This document shows positions 50,346-60,860 of a stretch of DNA of 64,000 nt, piece by piece; the stretch's first letter is position 1, and every line of letters starts with the position of its first letter. The stretch is taken from the NCBI GenBank assembly GCA_030144725.1, contig JASKMD010000012.1, forward strand, positions 6,681,095 through 6,745,094, read 5' to 3'. A program made the translations under genes and the position numbers. The DNA is from Haematococcus lacustris (taxonomy: Eukaryota > Chlorophyta > Chlorophyceae > Chlamydomonadales > Haematococcaceae). The notes beneath the pieces were generated by a model. It saw only the letters and a list, made by a program, of their open reading frames with translations, ran no database searches and had not been told where the DNA came from.

Positions 50346-50960
50346 TGTGTGACCGGTCACTCTAGATCAAGCTCACTATCATATCGTCATGACAGTTGCT
50401 TTAGCTCGCACTGTGAAGCTGCCATAACTCCCATTACCGCCAGTGAGCGTGTTGACTTCGAAGTGTACTCATTTGGCTATATTTGGCTAGACCACGCTTG
50501 GCCATATTTAGCTATATTTGGCTGCTCGTCAGCTGCGTGTTGCTGCCTGCCCGCCTGCCAACATTCGGTTCTGGCTATACAAATATCGTAATCCATGTGC
50601 TCTGTGTAAGCTTCGCCTCGGACGCCATTGCTTTCATGACAAATTTGGCCTGGGTCCCATAACTCGCCAGTGAACGTGTTGACTTCGAAGTGTACTCACA
50701 ACACAATTTGGCTAGACAGTCTCACACAGTCAGTGTAACCCGCTGTTCAATTGTGGTAAACATTCCCCCCCTACATCTGGCAATTGTAGTCCTTGATGTC
50801 CTTGACAGACCATCCAATGGGTGTAGAACCAAGCACTGTGTCAACGTCTCCGGATCCTGATTTTGTGGGAGCCACACCGCAAGCGGAGCACTCACATGAG
50901 CGAATCGCGTCAGAGCTAGACTTGGAGCGCTTCTCTACTCTCCCGATTGAGCAGAGGCAG
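50346..50960 (+). repeat. Upstream copy of a 615-bp duplication of the PP4R2 5' end
   Basis: Direct repeat of 56276-56891 with only a few differences. It covers the PP4R2 promoter region and the first part of its exon 1. Each copy also contains an internal shorter repeat around GTGTTGACTTCGAAGTGTAC. Confidence 0.92.
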
Positions 50961-51005
50961 CGGCTGTGTGTCAGGTGTCCCCAACTAACAGAAAATGACA
51001 GGTAA
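50796..51005 (+). pseudogene. Truncated duplicate of PP4R2 exon 1
   Basis: ATG at 50796. It matches the first ~55 residues of PP4R2 (MSLTDHPMGVEPS ... IEQRQ) and then runs into the 5.3-kb transposon (from 50970) and stops. It keeps the duplicated upstream region, so it may still be transcribed into the transposon. Confidence 0.85.
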
Positions 51006-51691
51006 CTGGTCACCCCTCCCATTGAACCACCACGTAAGGGACATTTGACTTTGCGGCGTGCCTGGTGAGAGTTGAGTTGTCATTTTAACGCGAAATGCCT
51101 TATCTCTGTGCCGCGCTTGCGCCTGCGCGCCCGAGCTGCTGGCACCCACGGTGACCGGCAGCCTGCCAGGCACGCGAACGGTTCCGCTCTGCGCGATGGG
51201 CCTTTCAAGTGCTGCCTAACAACACCCACAACGCGGGATTTAGAGTTCTCCGCTGCGGTACACTGCTGTACACTTTATGCATGGAGCCCAGTTTTATGAA
51301 CGTCATCTTACACAGCCAGCTCAATCCCACTCTGCCTGCTCATTCAGATGTTGCAGTACCATGTACCGTAGGTCAGCACGCAAGGTGTTGGCTGGCACAC
51401 ACAACCCTACCGCCTTGCAATACTCGTTTAACATTTTCACGCTCAGCTTCTTGCCCAAGGTACACAGCTGCTTCACGCTGTCTGGTGCATGCTTGGGGGC
51501 ATGCTTGGGGGCATGGTCTGCTCGTCCTGCTCCTCAGTGGTGTGTCTGCATGACATCACACACAGGAGTGTGACGAGTGGTGCTGCCACCAGGGTGCTAG
51601 GTGGAATGGGCTCAAACAGGCTGCAACCTGAGTGTGCAACTGATGCTGTGCAGCTGGCTTGCCATGTCAGCCCATCATCCAGCTGGGGCAC

Positions 51692-52345
51692 TCACATGAT
51701 GGGCTGTTGCTCCTTGGCAGGTGAGGTCACAGGGTTGGTGGCAGGCCTGGTGAGGATGGAGAGCCCCGGTAGGTGCAGCGGTGCTGACAGGGCCTGGTGG
51801 TGCTGGCTGGACCCCTGCAGCTGGGACTGTGATGGGTGCGAGGGTGGTTGGTCTGGGAGATGGTGGGGGCAGGGCGCATGGGCTGGCCCAGGCTGTGCAG
51901 ATGCTTGCGTGGGTGAGGAGCAGAGACGGGGCATGGGCTGGAGCTGGCTGACTGGCTCCTGCCCCTGCAGCCGCTGGCCCACAGCATGCGCAGCTGCAGC
52001 AGCCTCAGCGCAAGTCCTGTGGGCTAGTGGAATCAGTGCGGGCTTCAGGTTGTCGCAAGCCGTGATGACTTCAGACATCTGGGCTGTGACCTGGCCGATG
52101 GCTAGTAAACTCTGTCCGGAGCGGTAGGCGGCTGCCTTCCCCTCCACATGGATTTCCACCCATCCAGTGCTGCCAGCTGGGGCAAACTTCACACAACACG
52201 CACAGCGGGCAGCATTGCCCCCCCTCCATTTGTAGGGGTGGGATCTGGAGGACAAACCCATGCCTGCAGGCATGTGCACACGCCGCCTTGTAAAACACCT
52301 CTTGGGATAACTCAGGATGAGTTGAGACTTTGGTAGGGGGTCCAC
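51692..52345 (-). CDS. Hypothetical basic protein within the 5.3-kb transposon
   Basis: The frame is open above 52345 (no ATG there; internal ATGs occur at MPAGMGLSS). It reads a basic stretch (YPKRCFTRRRVHM), a Cys group (RCACCVKF), a compact part (GWVEIHVEGKAAAYRSGQSLLAIGQ), then Pro/Gln/His-rich disorder. It is probably one exon of a larger gene. No family recognised. The composition and its place between subterminal inverted repeats leave open that it belongs to a nested element. Confidence 0.35.
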   Translation of the reverse strand: MDPLPKSQLILSYPKRCFTRRRVHMPAGMGLSSRSHPYKWRGGNAARCACCVKFAPAGSTGWVEIHVEGKAAAYRSGQSLLAIGQVTAQMSEVITACDNLKPALIPLAHRTCAEAAAAAHAVGQRLQGQEPVSQLQPMPRLCSSPTQASAQPGPAHAPCPHHLPDQPPSHPSQSQLQGSSQHHQALSAPLHLPGLSILTRPATNPVTSPAKEQQPIM

Positions 52346-53145
52346 AGTGAGTTCCCTAGCCAGTGACGCAAAGCTGGAGAGTTCGATTGAGTTCGATGGT
52401 CGTCATACGGGCATCAGCAGGTTGAGCAGCATGGAGGAGGGTTTGCCCACCTTTTGGAGCCTAATCAACAAGGGATTGATGCAGCTGCCACTGCTGTGCT
52501 CCTACTGTGGTCTCCTCCAAGTTTCAGAGCCCCTGAGCCAGCGCATGTTGGTTATCATGTTGGACATGGGGTCGGGCTCCTAACACATCGCGCACTAGCC
52601 ATCGCGTTAAATTGGGACTCACTGCTATTGGGTCAGCGTACATCAAGTCCGCAGGCTCGGTAGGGTCGGATACCCGGCAACATGCCCGACCAGCTCGGCG
52701 CGTGCCTCAGCGCGGCCGCATTCCGACGCTTCAATCCGCGTGTAAACCCGTGCAGAGATGAGTCCGGAAAAGCCGTTGTCCCTTATCGTTAGGGGGGTTG
52801 GTGGTTCAATGGGAGGGGTGACCAACTGACCCCTGGTAATCAAAACGACGCCGCGTCTCAGCCACGTGGTTTCTATTTATGTTTCGCACATCCCTGGATA
52901 GAGGACTCTTTCAGCTATGCGGTGCAGCTTGTATCATTAAATACTGTGCAGTGTGCTGGGTGCTATGGCGGCTCAAATCTTCACATTCAAATCCGTGCAC
53001 TTTTTGCTCATGCGGGCCTCGCCGCGAGAGACCGCCGCGACCGACGTGGCCCAGGAGCACCTGCACATAGTGAGGGACAGTCGCCGCTGTCAAAACGGCT
53101 CACATGGCATGCCAAACCGATGTAACAGCGCCCCTCCACCCATGC

Positions 53146-54621
53146 TCAGAAATATGCAAGGTTGCTGCGATGCTTGACCCCTTCGTGAGCAGTACTGTTG
53201 GCCTGGCCACTCTGCAATGCCTCACAAGGTGTGTATGCCATTGCTATGTTACCTTCCTCGACATGTTGGGTCCGATCCCTCCCGCCCGCCCCCCGCTTGC
53301 GTGTCGAGCTCGTGTTCAGCTCCGCTGTGGCCCCCTGCTGCTCAGATGGAGGGGTGAGCATGCCAGGGGCGGCACCAGCACCAGCTGCCAGCTGCTGCCA
53401 AGGGGGGGCAGCAGGAGGGGTGGGCAGCCCAGGAGCGGCACCAGCAGCAGCTGCCAGCTGCTGCCAGGGGGGGGCAGCAGGAGGGGTGGGCAGCCCAGGA
53501 GCGGCACCAGCAGCAGCTGCCAGCTGCTGCCAGGGGGGGGCAGCAGGAGGGGTGGGCAGCCCAGGAGCGGCACCAGCAGCAGCTGCCAGCTGCTGCCAGG
53601 GGGGGGCAGCAGGAGGGGTGGGCAGCCCAGGAGCGGCACCAGCAGCAGCTGCCAGCTGCTGCCAGGGGGGGGCAGCAGGAGGGGTGGGCAGCCCAGGAGC
53701 GGCACCAGCAGCAGCTGCCAGCTGCTGCCAGGGGGGGGCAGCAGGAGGGGTGGGCAGCCCAGCACCAGCACCAGCACCAGCACCAGGACCTGCACCTGCC
53801 CCCTGCTCATCCCCATGCAAGCCGGCCACTGTGTTGCGAATGTGGGCCATGACAAGACCCTTTAGCTTGGGCTTCAACCACCCTTTCATGACCTCCTGAT
53901 GGTGGAAGCGGAGGTAAGCTTGCAGCTCCCTAACTGATAGCTTCTGAGCCTCCTCAAGAGTGGTGTGGCTGTAATCGCGCCCATCGTAGGTCAGAGCATA
54001 AGCTGCTTGCAGTCTATGCTGCCCCTCATGGTCCCCCACATCAACCACCACCTGCCCCACCCTATGAGTTGCAGCTGCTGCTTTCATCTCCGCCTTTGCT
54101 GTCCGTCGTTCCCTAGCTGCTGCTGCCTCTTCACGCCGCACTTCCTTGCGTAGCTCCGGCAGCCGCTGTGCAAAGTCTAGCACGTCCACGCCGTCAACGG
54201 CATCGCTGTGGGTACGCATGGACATGAGCTCAAGCAAAGCTGGCAGCTCCATGAACATGCCCGTCCCATGCTTGAGTAGCTGCAGCAGGGACTCCACAGG
54301 GGCATTGAATATTGGGCAGGCAAGGTAATACACCTCCAGATGCGCTTGCAGTTGTAGCCCAGCCCAGCCCAGCCCAGCCCAGCCCAGCCCAGCCCAGCCC
54401 AGCCCAGCCCAGCCCAGCCCAGCCCAGCCCAGCCCAGCCCAGCCCAGCCCAGCCCAGCCCAGCCCAGCCCAGCCCAGCCCAGCCCAGCCCAGCCCAGCCC
54501 AGCCCAGCCCAGCCCAGCCCAGCCCAGCCCAGCCCAACCCAACCCAACCCAACCCAACCCAGCCCTTACCTAGGGTTCGTTGCCGTATGTATTTGCAGAC
54601 CACACGCTGCTGCCGGCCCAT
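53146..54621 (-). CDS. Transposon protein with SAP-like segment, satellite-filled intron
   Basis: ATG at 54621 begins [17 protein letters not shown]. The exon ends at 54570 (CTAG/gtaagg). The acceptor tgcaag at 54345 resumes in phase as [20 protein letters not shown]. The intron is almost wholly a TGGGC pentamer array. Then comes an acidic/basic coiled stretch ([27 protein letters not shown]). Next is [18 protein letters not shown]...[12 protein letters not shown], which has the L-x-V-x-E-L ... K-x-x-L pattern of SAP DNA-binding motifs. Six 22-residue repeats ([20 protein letters not shown]) and a basic tail follow. It could be one gene with the coiled-coil frame just upstream. No catalytic motif is seen. 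The SAP assignment is inference. Confidence 0.5.
   Translation of the reverse strand: MGRQQRVVCKYIRQRTLGKGWVGLGWVGLGWAGLGWAGLGWAGLGWAGLGWAGLGWAGLGWAGLGWAGLGWAGLGWAGLGWAGLGWAGLQLQAHLEVYYLACPIFNAPVESLLQLLKHGTGMFMELPALLELMSMRTHSDAVDGVDVLDFAQRLPELRKEVRREEAAAARERRTAKAEMKAAAATHRVGQVVVDVGDHEGQHRLQAAYALTYDGRDYSHTTLEEAQKLSVRELQAYLRFHHQEVMKGWLKPKLKGLVMAHIRNTVAGLHGDEQGAGAGPGAGAGAGAGLPTPPAAPPWQQLAAAAGAAPGLPTPPAAPPWQQLAAAAGAAPGLPTPPAAPPWQQLAAAAGAAPGLPTPPAAPPWQQLAAAAGAAPGLPTPPAAPPWQQLAAAAGAAPGLPTPPAAPPWQQLAAGAGAAPGMLTPPSEQQGATAELNTSSTRKRGAGGRDRTQHVEEGNIAMAYTPCEALQSGQANSTAHEGVKHRSNLAYF
53400..53770. repeat. 66-bp in-frame repeat, six copies
   Basis: Landmark TGGGCAGCCC at 53421, 53487, 53553, 53619, 53685 and 53751, so exact 66-bp spacing. 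Encodes the 22-residue Pro/Ala repeat of the preceding protein. Confidence 0.95.
54357..54560. repeat. AGCCC/TGGGC pentanucleotide array forming an intron
   Basis: About 36 AGCCC units and then five or so AACCC units. They lie between the donor at 54569 and the acceptor at 54345 and make up nearly the entire 225-bp intron. Confidence 0.9.
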
Positions 54622-54667
54622 AGTTGTGTGCTCAAGTGGGCTCAGGCTCAAGTGGGCTCAAGTGGGC

Positions 54668-55240
54668 TCAAGTGTGCTCAGGTGGGCTCGGCCCCGGTGT
54701 GGGCTCAAGTGGGCTCGGCTCCGGTGTGGGCTGCACTGTTGTGCCACCAGGTCTGCCATGCGTGTCAAGCCGGCTGCAGTTGCTGTCAGCCCACCGCCGC
54801 AGGACCTCAATAGAAACACCTGTTTGCTTTAAGATCTGTAGTTGTTGCCTCTGCTTGCGGGTTAGCTGGGGCCGGCGCTGATACTTGCGCAGCTGGGCCT
54901 CTAGGCGGTGCACATCACGCCTTGCAATTGTAATAGCCAGGTTGCACTGCTTGATGACTGCCTCAAGAGACTCGTTATCCAATCTCAGCTGCCTGTGTGC
55001 TGCCTGTAGGTGCTGGTGCTTCTCCTCAAGGTCGAGCATTTTGGCAGCAAGGACCTCCTCAATAGCATGTAGCAACTGAGCCTCGGTCATCAACAGCTCA
55101 TTCTCTGCCTGCACCTCCTTTGCGATAGCCTCAGCCTTCCTTGCTGTGGCTTTCAGGCCATTGGGACTGTGTAGATACGCAGCCCTAGGTGACTTTACAA
55201 GTGCTGCAAGATGAGCACGCTGCCACCCATGCCGACCCAT
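54668..55240 (-). CDS. Transposon coiled-coil protein
   Basis: ATG at 55240; 190 residues. A conserved N-terminal block ([19 protein letters not shown]) is followed by about 90 residues of coiled coil ([20 protein letters not shown] ... [20 protein letters not shown]). Then a conserved tail reads [40 protein letters not shown], and a Pro-rich end. The broken paralogue in the 2-kb element (37434) conserves the same N-terminal and tail blocks but not the coil residues, which suggests selection on those blocks. The frame stops 47 bases before the ATG of the SAP-like gene; the two may be cistrons or exons of one unit. Confidence 0.6.
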   Translation of the reverse strand: MGRHGWQRAHLAALVKSPRAAYLHSPNGLKATARKAEAIAKEVQAENELLMTEAQLLHAIEEVLAAKMLDLEEKHQHLQAAHRQLRLDNESLEAVIKQCNLAITIARRDVHRLEAQLRKYQRRPQLTRKQRQQLQILKQTGVSIEVLRRWADSNCSRLDTHGRPGGTTVQPTPEPSPLEPTPGPSPPEHT

Positions 55241-55261
55241 GGGTTTGCGTCTTGCAATGAC

Positions 55262-55640
55262 TTGCTAGGGCCAAGGGGGGCGGGGTGGGGGTGGCGGGGT
55301 TGAGAGGGGCTGGGAGGGGGTGGGAAGGGGTGGGAGGGGGTGGGAGGGGGTGGAGGGGGTGGGAGGGGCTGGGAGGGGCTGGGAGGGGCTGGGAGGGGGT
55401 GGGAAGGGTTGTCGGGGCAGTGAGGGGCTTAGGGGGGGGTGGGAGGGGCTGGGAGGGGGTGGGAGGGGGTGGGTGGGGGGTGGGGAGGCTGGGAGGAGGT
55501 GGGAGGGGGTGGGTGGGGGGTGGGAGGGGCTGGGAAGGGGTGGGAAGGGGTGGGAGGGGGTGGGAGGGGGTGGCGGGGCAGTGAAGGGGCTGGGAGGGGG
55601 TGGGAGGGGCTGGCAGGCTTCTGCGGGGGCTGGGAGGTGG
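55262..55640. repeat. GGGAGGGGCT/GGGAGGGGGT minisatellite
   Basis: Degenerate 10-11 bp G-rich units, about 35 of them, between the coiled-coil gene and the right TIR. This could be the promoter-proximal region of the element. Confidence 0.85.
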
Positions 55641-56275
55641 TGGGGCTGCAAGGGGGTGCGAGGGGGCAGGGTCCAGGCGGTCGGAGTAGGCTAGTCAACT
55701 CTGCAAGGCAGAGTCGGGTCACGCCAAAGTCAATTACGGCGGGCCTGATTGATGAACTGCGGTGCTTTCTTTTCCAGCAGCTGTGTCGTAGAGTTACGAA
55801 CAGTTTAATAACTCGATATTCTAAAAAGTCACAGTGGTCAGCTTACAACATGCCGGTTTGTGCAAGGAGGTACTTTTCTGTGACTGGCGTGAGAGAGGAA
55901 CGCACCTCCCACATAACCCTGCGCGTTTGATGCAATGTCCAGTTATCACTGGCCCCACGACGGTCTTCCGACACCGCCTGCAGCAATGAAAGGCTCGCGG
56001 AGCAAGCCTGGCGGGCTGAATTTAGATTGTACTTCTGGCTCGACAGCTCCATCACTGATGCCGTTACATACCACTATAGCATTCGGTTGTGAGCAGCTGA
56101 GGTGTGTCCGTGCTCGCTTGCGCCGGCACGGACTCTGATACAAGGATTAACGCGCCGCTTGCCAGTAGATGCGGAGTTATTCGCAGGTGCCAATGCAACA
56201 AACGCTACCGAAATCGGTGCACTTCGTAGCGAGTACTTGCATGAAGATTACCAACCCCTGTTGGGGACTCCTGAC

Positions 56276-56891
56276 TGTGTGACCGGTCACTCTAGATCAA
56301 GCTCACTATCATATCGTCATGACGGTTGCTTTAGCTCGCACTGTGAAGCTGCCATAAATCCCATTACTCGCCAGTGAACGTGTTGACTTCGAAGTGTACT
56401 CATTTGGCTATATTTGGCTAGACCACGCTGGGCCATATTTAGCTATATTTGGCTGCTCGTCAGCTGCGTGTTGCTGCCTGCCCGCCTGCCAACATTCGGT
56501 TCTGGCTATACAAATATCGTAATCCATGTGCTCTGTGTAAGCTTCGCCTCGGACGCCATTGCTTTCATGACAAATTTGGCCTGGGTCCCATAACTCGCCA
56601 GTGAACGTGTTGACTTCGAAGTGTACTCACAACACAATTTGGCTAGACAGTCTCACACAGTCAGTGTAACCCGCTGTTCAATTGTGGTAAACATTCCCCC
56701 CCTACATCTGGCAATTGTAGTCCTTGATGTCCTTGACAGACCATCCAATGGGTGTAGAACCAAGCACTGTGTCAACGTCTCCGGATCCTGATTTTGTGGG
56801 AGCCACACCGCAAGCGGAGCACTCACATGAGCGAATCGCGTCAGAGCTAGACTTGGAGCGCTTCTCTACTCTCCCGATTGAGCAGAGGCAG
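56276..56891 (+). repeat. Downstream copy of the 615-bp duplication (with functional PP4R2 start)
   Basis: Direct repeat of 50346-50960. It starts exactly at the TGTGT target duplication of the 5.3-kb transposon. Confidence 0.92.
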
Positions 56892-58415
56892 CTAACAGAG
56901 CCGCTGAGAGGTGTGTTAGCAGAAACGGCATTGTCAGGCGTGATACGCTACAACTGGACGCTCCTGCGGCCCCTTGTTGAGTTTGGCTTGAGCCAGGTGG
57001 GCAGTGCGTCCCACAGGTGCAGACATCTCCATTCTAACCTTTGCTGGGCCAAGCAATGCCTGCCAGGCCTGGTCTAGCAGCAGCAGCAGCAGCAGCAGAA
57101 ACAGCACCACATCATCCACGCCTCACTGGACCTGGTCCCCACAGCAGCCCTGGCCTGTTGCAAAGCCTGAGCTGCAGCCCCTGGCCAGCTACGCATGCAG
57201 CCATGCCCAGCACAATTGGCCCGCCAGTGACGACTTGCCACCCCAGCAGCAGCACACAGCCAAGCCCACCACACAGCCTCACTCTTGACAGCTGCTAGCC
57301 GGACAGCATAGCCCTGGGCTCTGTCCAGCACCGCTCACCCTGCCCCAGCACCCTCCTCAGTCACTGCCATGCGGCCAGCGCTGAGCGCATGCACCCCTGC
57401 CATGCCGCTGACACGCTGGCCTGGCTGCCCCCCTTGCTGCTGTGCAGGTGCTTGAGGAGTACGAGGCGCGTGCCGCAGAGGAGGGGGCGGGGCCCACCCG
57501 GCCAGCCTTCCCCGGGGAGTCCCTGGCGTGCACCCAGGCCAGGTTCCGGCGCTGCCTGCACCGCTTTGCCCGCGCTCCCTGGACGCTGCAGCGGCTGTGC
57601 GAGCTGCTGCTGGCGCCGCGCACACAATACCTCAAGCTGCACAAGGTGGGCAGCCAGCGGCGCACACAGTGCCCGGGGCCAACCTCCAAACCCCACACCT
57701 CACTCCTCACACCTCACTGCTTGAGCAAGGGAGTCACACCCAGAGCTGCGTATGCCTGGCAGCTAGCCAAGGTTAGGCGCAGCGTGTTATATGAGGGTCA
57801 GCAGCACCAGCATGCAGCAGCAGGGGCCGGAGGGCAGGGGTTGGAGGGGCAGGGGGCTGGGGGGCGGGGGCCTAGGGGCCAGCGTGGCTCCTTAGGGCAC
57901 ACTGAGCAGCCGCTGATTAGGGTTGAGGCTCAATAGGGGTTTAAGGCTGAAGGTGGTACTTTGCCCAGGGGTTCAGGCTGAACAGCTGTCTAGGGTGCTG
58001 CAAGGCAATGTCAGGCAAGGCATTGACAGCGGGCTGCAGGCGGAGGAGGCCCCCCTGCTTGGTCAATGCCGCTCCCGGCGCCCCTTGGTGCAAAGAGCTG
58101 TGTTGTTGGTGATGCTGGTGATGCTGGTGATGCTGGTGCCGGCACAGAGCTGTGATAATAGTGGTGGTGATGGTGATGATGATGATGGTGATGATAGTGG
58201 TGGTGGTGATAGTGGTGATAATGGCGGTGGTGGTCACAGCTTGTAAGGCATGCCAGGTGGCAGCTTGCCATGGTGGCGCAACCAGAGTGCCAGAGGGATG
58301 TTGTCTGAGATGAGGTCAGCCAGCATGGCCCGGGGCCAAGGGGGGTGCGGCAAACCAACCTGCTCTGCCCTCACTCCCTGCAGCTGCTGGTGGCAGTGCG
58401 CTCATTATCATCATT

Positions 58416-58477
<62 letters not shown>

Positions 58478-59500
58478 GATACGGCATCCGCCTGTGCACA
58501 GCCTAACAGACTCAACATGTGTCACTTCAAGCTCATTTCATGCGGGCACGCCACCCCTGCTGGTGGTGATGGGGGTGGTGGTGCGGGCACGTCACACCTC
58601 ACGTTTCCCGTAGTGGAGTTGTGACCTGCTGTAACCAGTTGTGTGGGCAAAGCGGCGCGCGCCGGTCCAGCCTCCAGCCCCTCCCATCTGCGGCTGGTGG
58701 TACTGATGATGGTACTGTGGTGTGATGTGGCGAGGTGATGGTGGTGTGGTGAGGTGAGGTGCCCAGTGGGTTGCCTGGTGCAGGTGGCGCTGGCCATAGA
58801 GAAGTGCCTCATGGTCACCAGTGAGGTGCCCACGCTGCCTGACCCGCCCCCTCCACCAGCCCTGGCTGACCTGGGTGCTGTGAACGTCAACCCGCCGCCA
58901 GTGCAGGCCAAGGTAGCGCGGCTGCCCCTAGGCACCCTACCCTATGCCATGATGGGGTCACATGTCACCCGCCATGGGGTCACATGTCACCCACCAACAA
59001 TCTAAAACGATTCTTTTGTCTAATGTTTGCGTCATGTCGCCTGCCTCCACCCCCACACTGCCGGTGCTGGGTAGGGGTGGATGGGGCTAGGGTGGATGAG
59101 GCATAGGGTATAGCCCTCCCCCCCCTCCTAGTGTCTTCCTACACCCACCCCTACCCCCCTCAGCCAGGCCTGGCCACCCAGCCACCCCTCCACCCCCTCA
59201 CCCTAGCCACCTACACCCACCCCTACCCCCTGGCCTGGCCTGGGGTGTTGTGTGTGCAGGAGCGTGACAGTTGGGGTCAGGACAGCTCCCGCAACGGGGC
59301 CCGCAGCCCCCCCCGCCACGCTGCAGGCCTGGCCGACCCCGACCTTGACAGCAGCATGGCCTTCACCAGCACCCTGCTCACCGTGCAGGAGGCAGGGCCC
59401 AGGCCTTCACACTCACCGCCCGCCAGCCCCACTGCGGCGGGCGCTGGAGCGGCCAGCAGCCCAACCAAAGCAGGGCAGATGGACTGCAGCAACAACAACA

Positions 59501-59549
<49 letters not shown>

Positions 59550-59751
59550 GGGCGATGGGGAAGCAGGAGAGTCAACCACAGGTGGTGCAGCAGCAGGCGC
59601 TGCAGCTGCTGCTGCTGCTGCTGTTGCGTCAGTGCTGACAGAGCAGACCAGCAGTGCTGGGAATAGCGGCGGCAGCGGAGGGGGGGGGAGGGGGGGAGGC
59701 AGGGCGGGGGGGGACTGGGAGCCCAGGCCTCCCCTCCCCCTCCTCCACTGA
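56727..59751 (+). CDS. PP4R2: Protein phosphatase 4 regulatory subunit 2
   Basis: Exons 56727-56996, 57448-57645, 58784-58912 and 59260-59751 all join in phase 0 with GT-AG ends, giving 362 residues. Exon 1 has the helical part LTEPLRGVLAETALSGVIRYNWTLLRPLVEFGL. Exon 2 contains the family hallmark PWTLQRLCELLLAPRTQYLK. Exon 3 continues AIEKCLMVTSEV. Exon 4 is disordered with a poly-Q run (CAG array, 59502-59546) and Gly-rich stretches. In the family, R2 links the PP4 catalytic subunit to R3 and works in DNA-damage and splicing-related dephosphorylation. After the poly-G run near 59680-59715 another frame stays coding-like to 60013 (SPTRRAASPVKSHYHSPHAG), so the real C-terminus may be that frame, with a homopolymer error or indel. 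A TGTAA at 60130 fits the 3' end. Confidence 0.88.
57030..57262 (+). repeat. About 230-bp repeat in PP4R2 intron 1
   Basis: Repeated in the same orientation at 60203-60432, downstream of the gene. The shared core includes AATGCCTGCCAGGCCTGGTC and CTGGCCAGCTACGCATGCAG. Possibly a short interspersed element; no ends or duplications found. Confidence 0.8.
58424..58472. repeat. CAG array in PP4R2 intron 2
   Basis: About 16 CAG units after an ATT/ATC stretch. A GGTGAT-type microsatellite lies nearby at 58150-58235 in the same intron. Confidence 0.9.
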
Positions 59752-60129
59752 AGCCCCCCCCGCCATGGCCTCGCCCACCCGCCGTGCTGCCTCCCCTGTG
59801 AAGTCACACTATCACTCCCCGCATGCTGGTCACACGTCCGGTGTGGAGCACATGGAGGAAGACCACTGGCCGGATGCGCAACAGCTGAGCATGCACGGCC
59901 GTGGTGGCCTGGCATTGCACCCAGCCTTGCCCCATGCCCTCAACAGCCACAGCCTGCGAGGCAGCAGCCCGCCCAGCGGGGCCCTGCTCTCGCCACCCCG
60001 GCCTGCGGGATAGCCCGTGCAAGGAAGGCGCAAGCAAAACAGACAACGCCAGCCCTGACTAGAAACAGGGTGTCCATGTGCATGTTTGGTTGGGAGTTTC
60101 AATAGGACGCGGTCCGTCTGCCTCAGCTG

Positions 60130-60134
60130 TGTAA
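60130..60134 (+). terminator. Putative TGTAA polyadenylation signal for PP4R2
   Basis: The first TGTAA after either candidate stop (59751 or 60013). Confidence 0.4.
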
Positions 60135-60202
60135 ACATGTTGAGGGGCTGTGGCACCTGCTAGGGTCACACTGACACCTGTGTGACACCGGTCGGGTCGG
60201 GT

Positions 60203-60432
60203 CACTCTGACCTTCACTGGGCTGAGCAATGCCTGCCAGGCCTGGTCTAGCATCAGCAGCAGGAACAGCACCACATCAGCCACGCCTCACTGGACCTGGT
60301 CCCCACAGCAGCCCTGGCCTGTTGCAAAGCCTGAGCTGCAGCCCCTGGCCAGCTACGCATGCAGCCATGCCCAGCACAATTGGCCCGCCAGTGACGACCT
60401 GCCGCCCCAGCAGCAGCACACAGCAGCCACCC
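60203..60432 (+). repeat. Second copy of the 230-bp repeat
   Basis: Direct-orientation counterpart of 57030-57262 with scattered differences. Confidence 0.8.
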
Positions 60433-60860
60433 AACTCAGGTCGACCACTCGCAAGCCCATCAAGATCGCCAAACAGGGGCAGGGGCAGGGGCAAGCGCAC
60501 ATCGTATCTGCGTGTTCCGCCTGCATATCGAAGCCCGCACTGGGCATGGTTTTCCGACAGGACGCTAATGTGAGCTCCGGCAGATGGGAACACAAACACC
60601 AGTCCCAACCAACTTACCGCCTTCGCCTTCGCTTCCCGAACACAGATTGGTTAAACTCGTTGGGCTTACTTTCACCCAACTATTTCGCTGCCAGTAATCC
60701 GCAAATAGGACACGAGATGTACATACCTGGAGCTTTGTGCGTGCCACACGTTGCGATGGTACGATACGAGTTGGCGCATCGCAGATGGAGATATACGCAG
60801 TGACCCACCATAACATCTGTTCCGCCCGTCTGTTCCATCGCAGCTTTGCACACACTGCCA

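Larger units (their letters stand above)
50970..56275 (-). mobile_element. 5.3-kb GTCAGG-family transposon with unknown genes
   Basis: TIRs GTCAGGTGTCCCCAAC (50970-50985) and GTTGGGGACTCCTGAC (56260-56275), one mismatch between them. 5-bp duplication TGTGT at 50965-50969 and 56276-56280. The genes on the minus strand are the coiled-coil protein (54668-55240), the SAP-like protein (53146-54621) and a basic protein (51692-52345). A subterminal sequence (GGTCACCCCTCCCATTGAACC) occurs at about 51007 and, inverted, near 52810, which suggests a further nested unit. I see no DDE, tyrosine or HUH transposase motif. Confidence 0.9.

Noticed and set aside
50346..56891. LTR retrotransposon with 615-bp LTRs
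   Set aside because: The direct repeats contain PP4R2 exon 1, and the interior has its own TIRs with a TGTGT duplication and no gag-pol.
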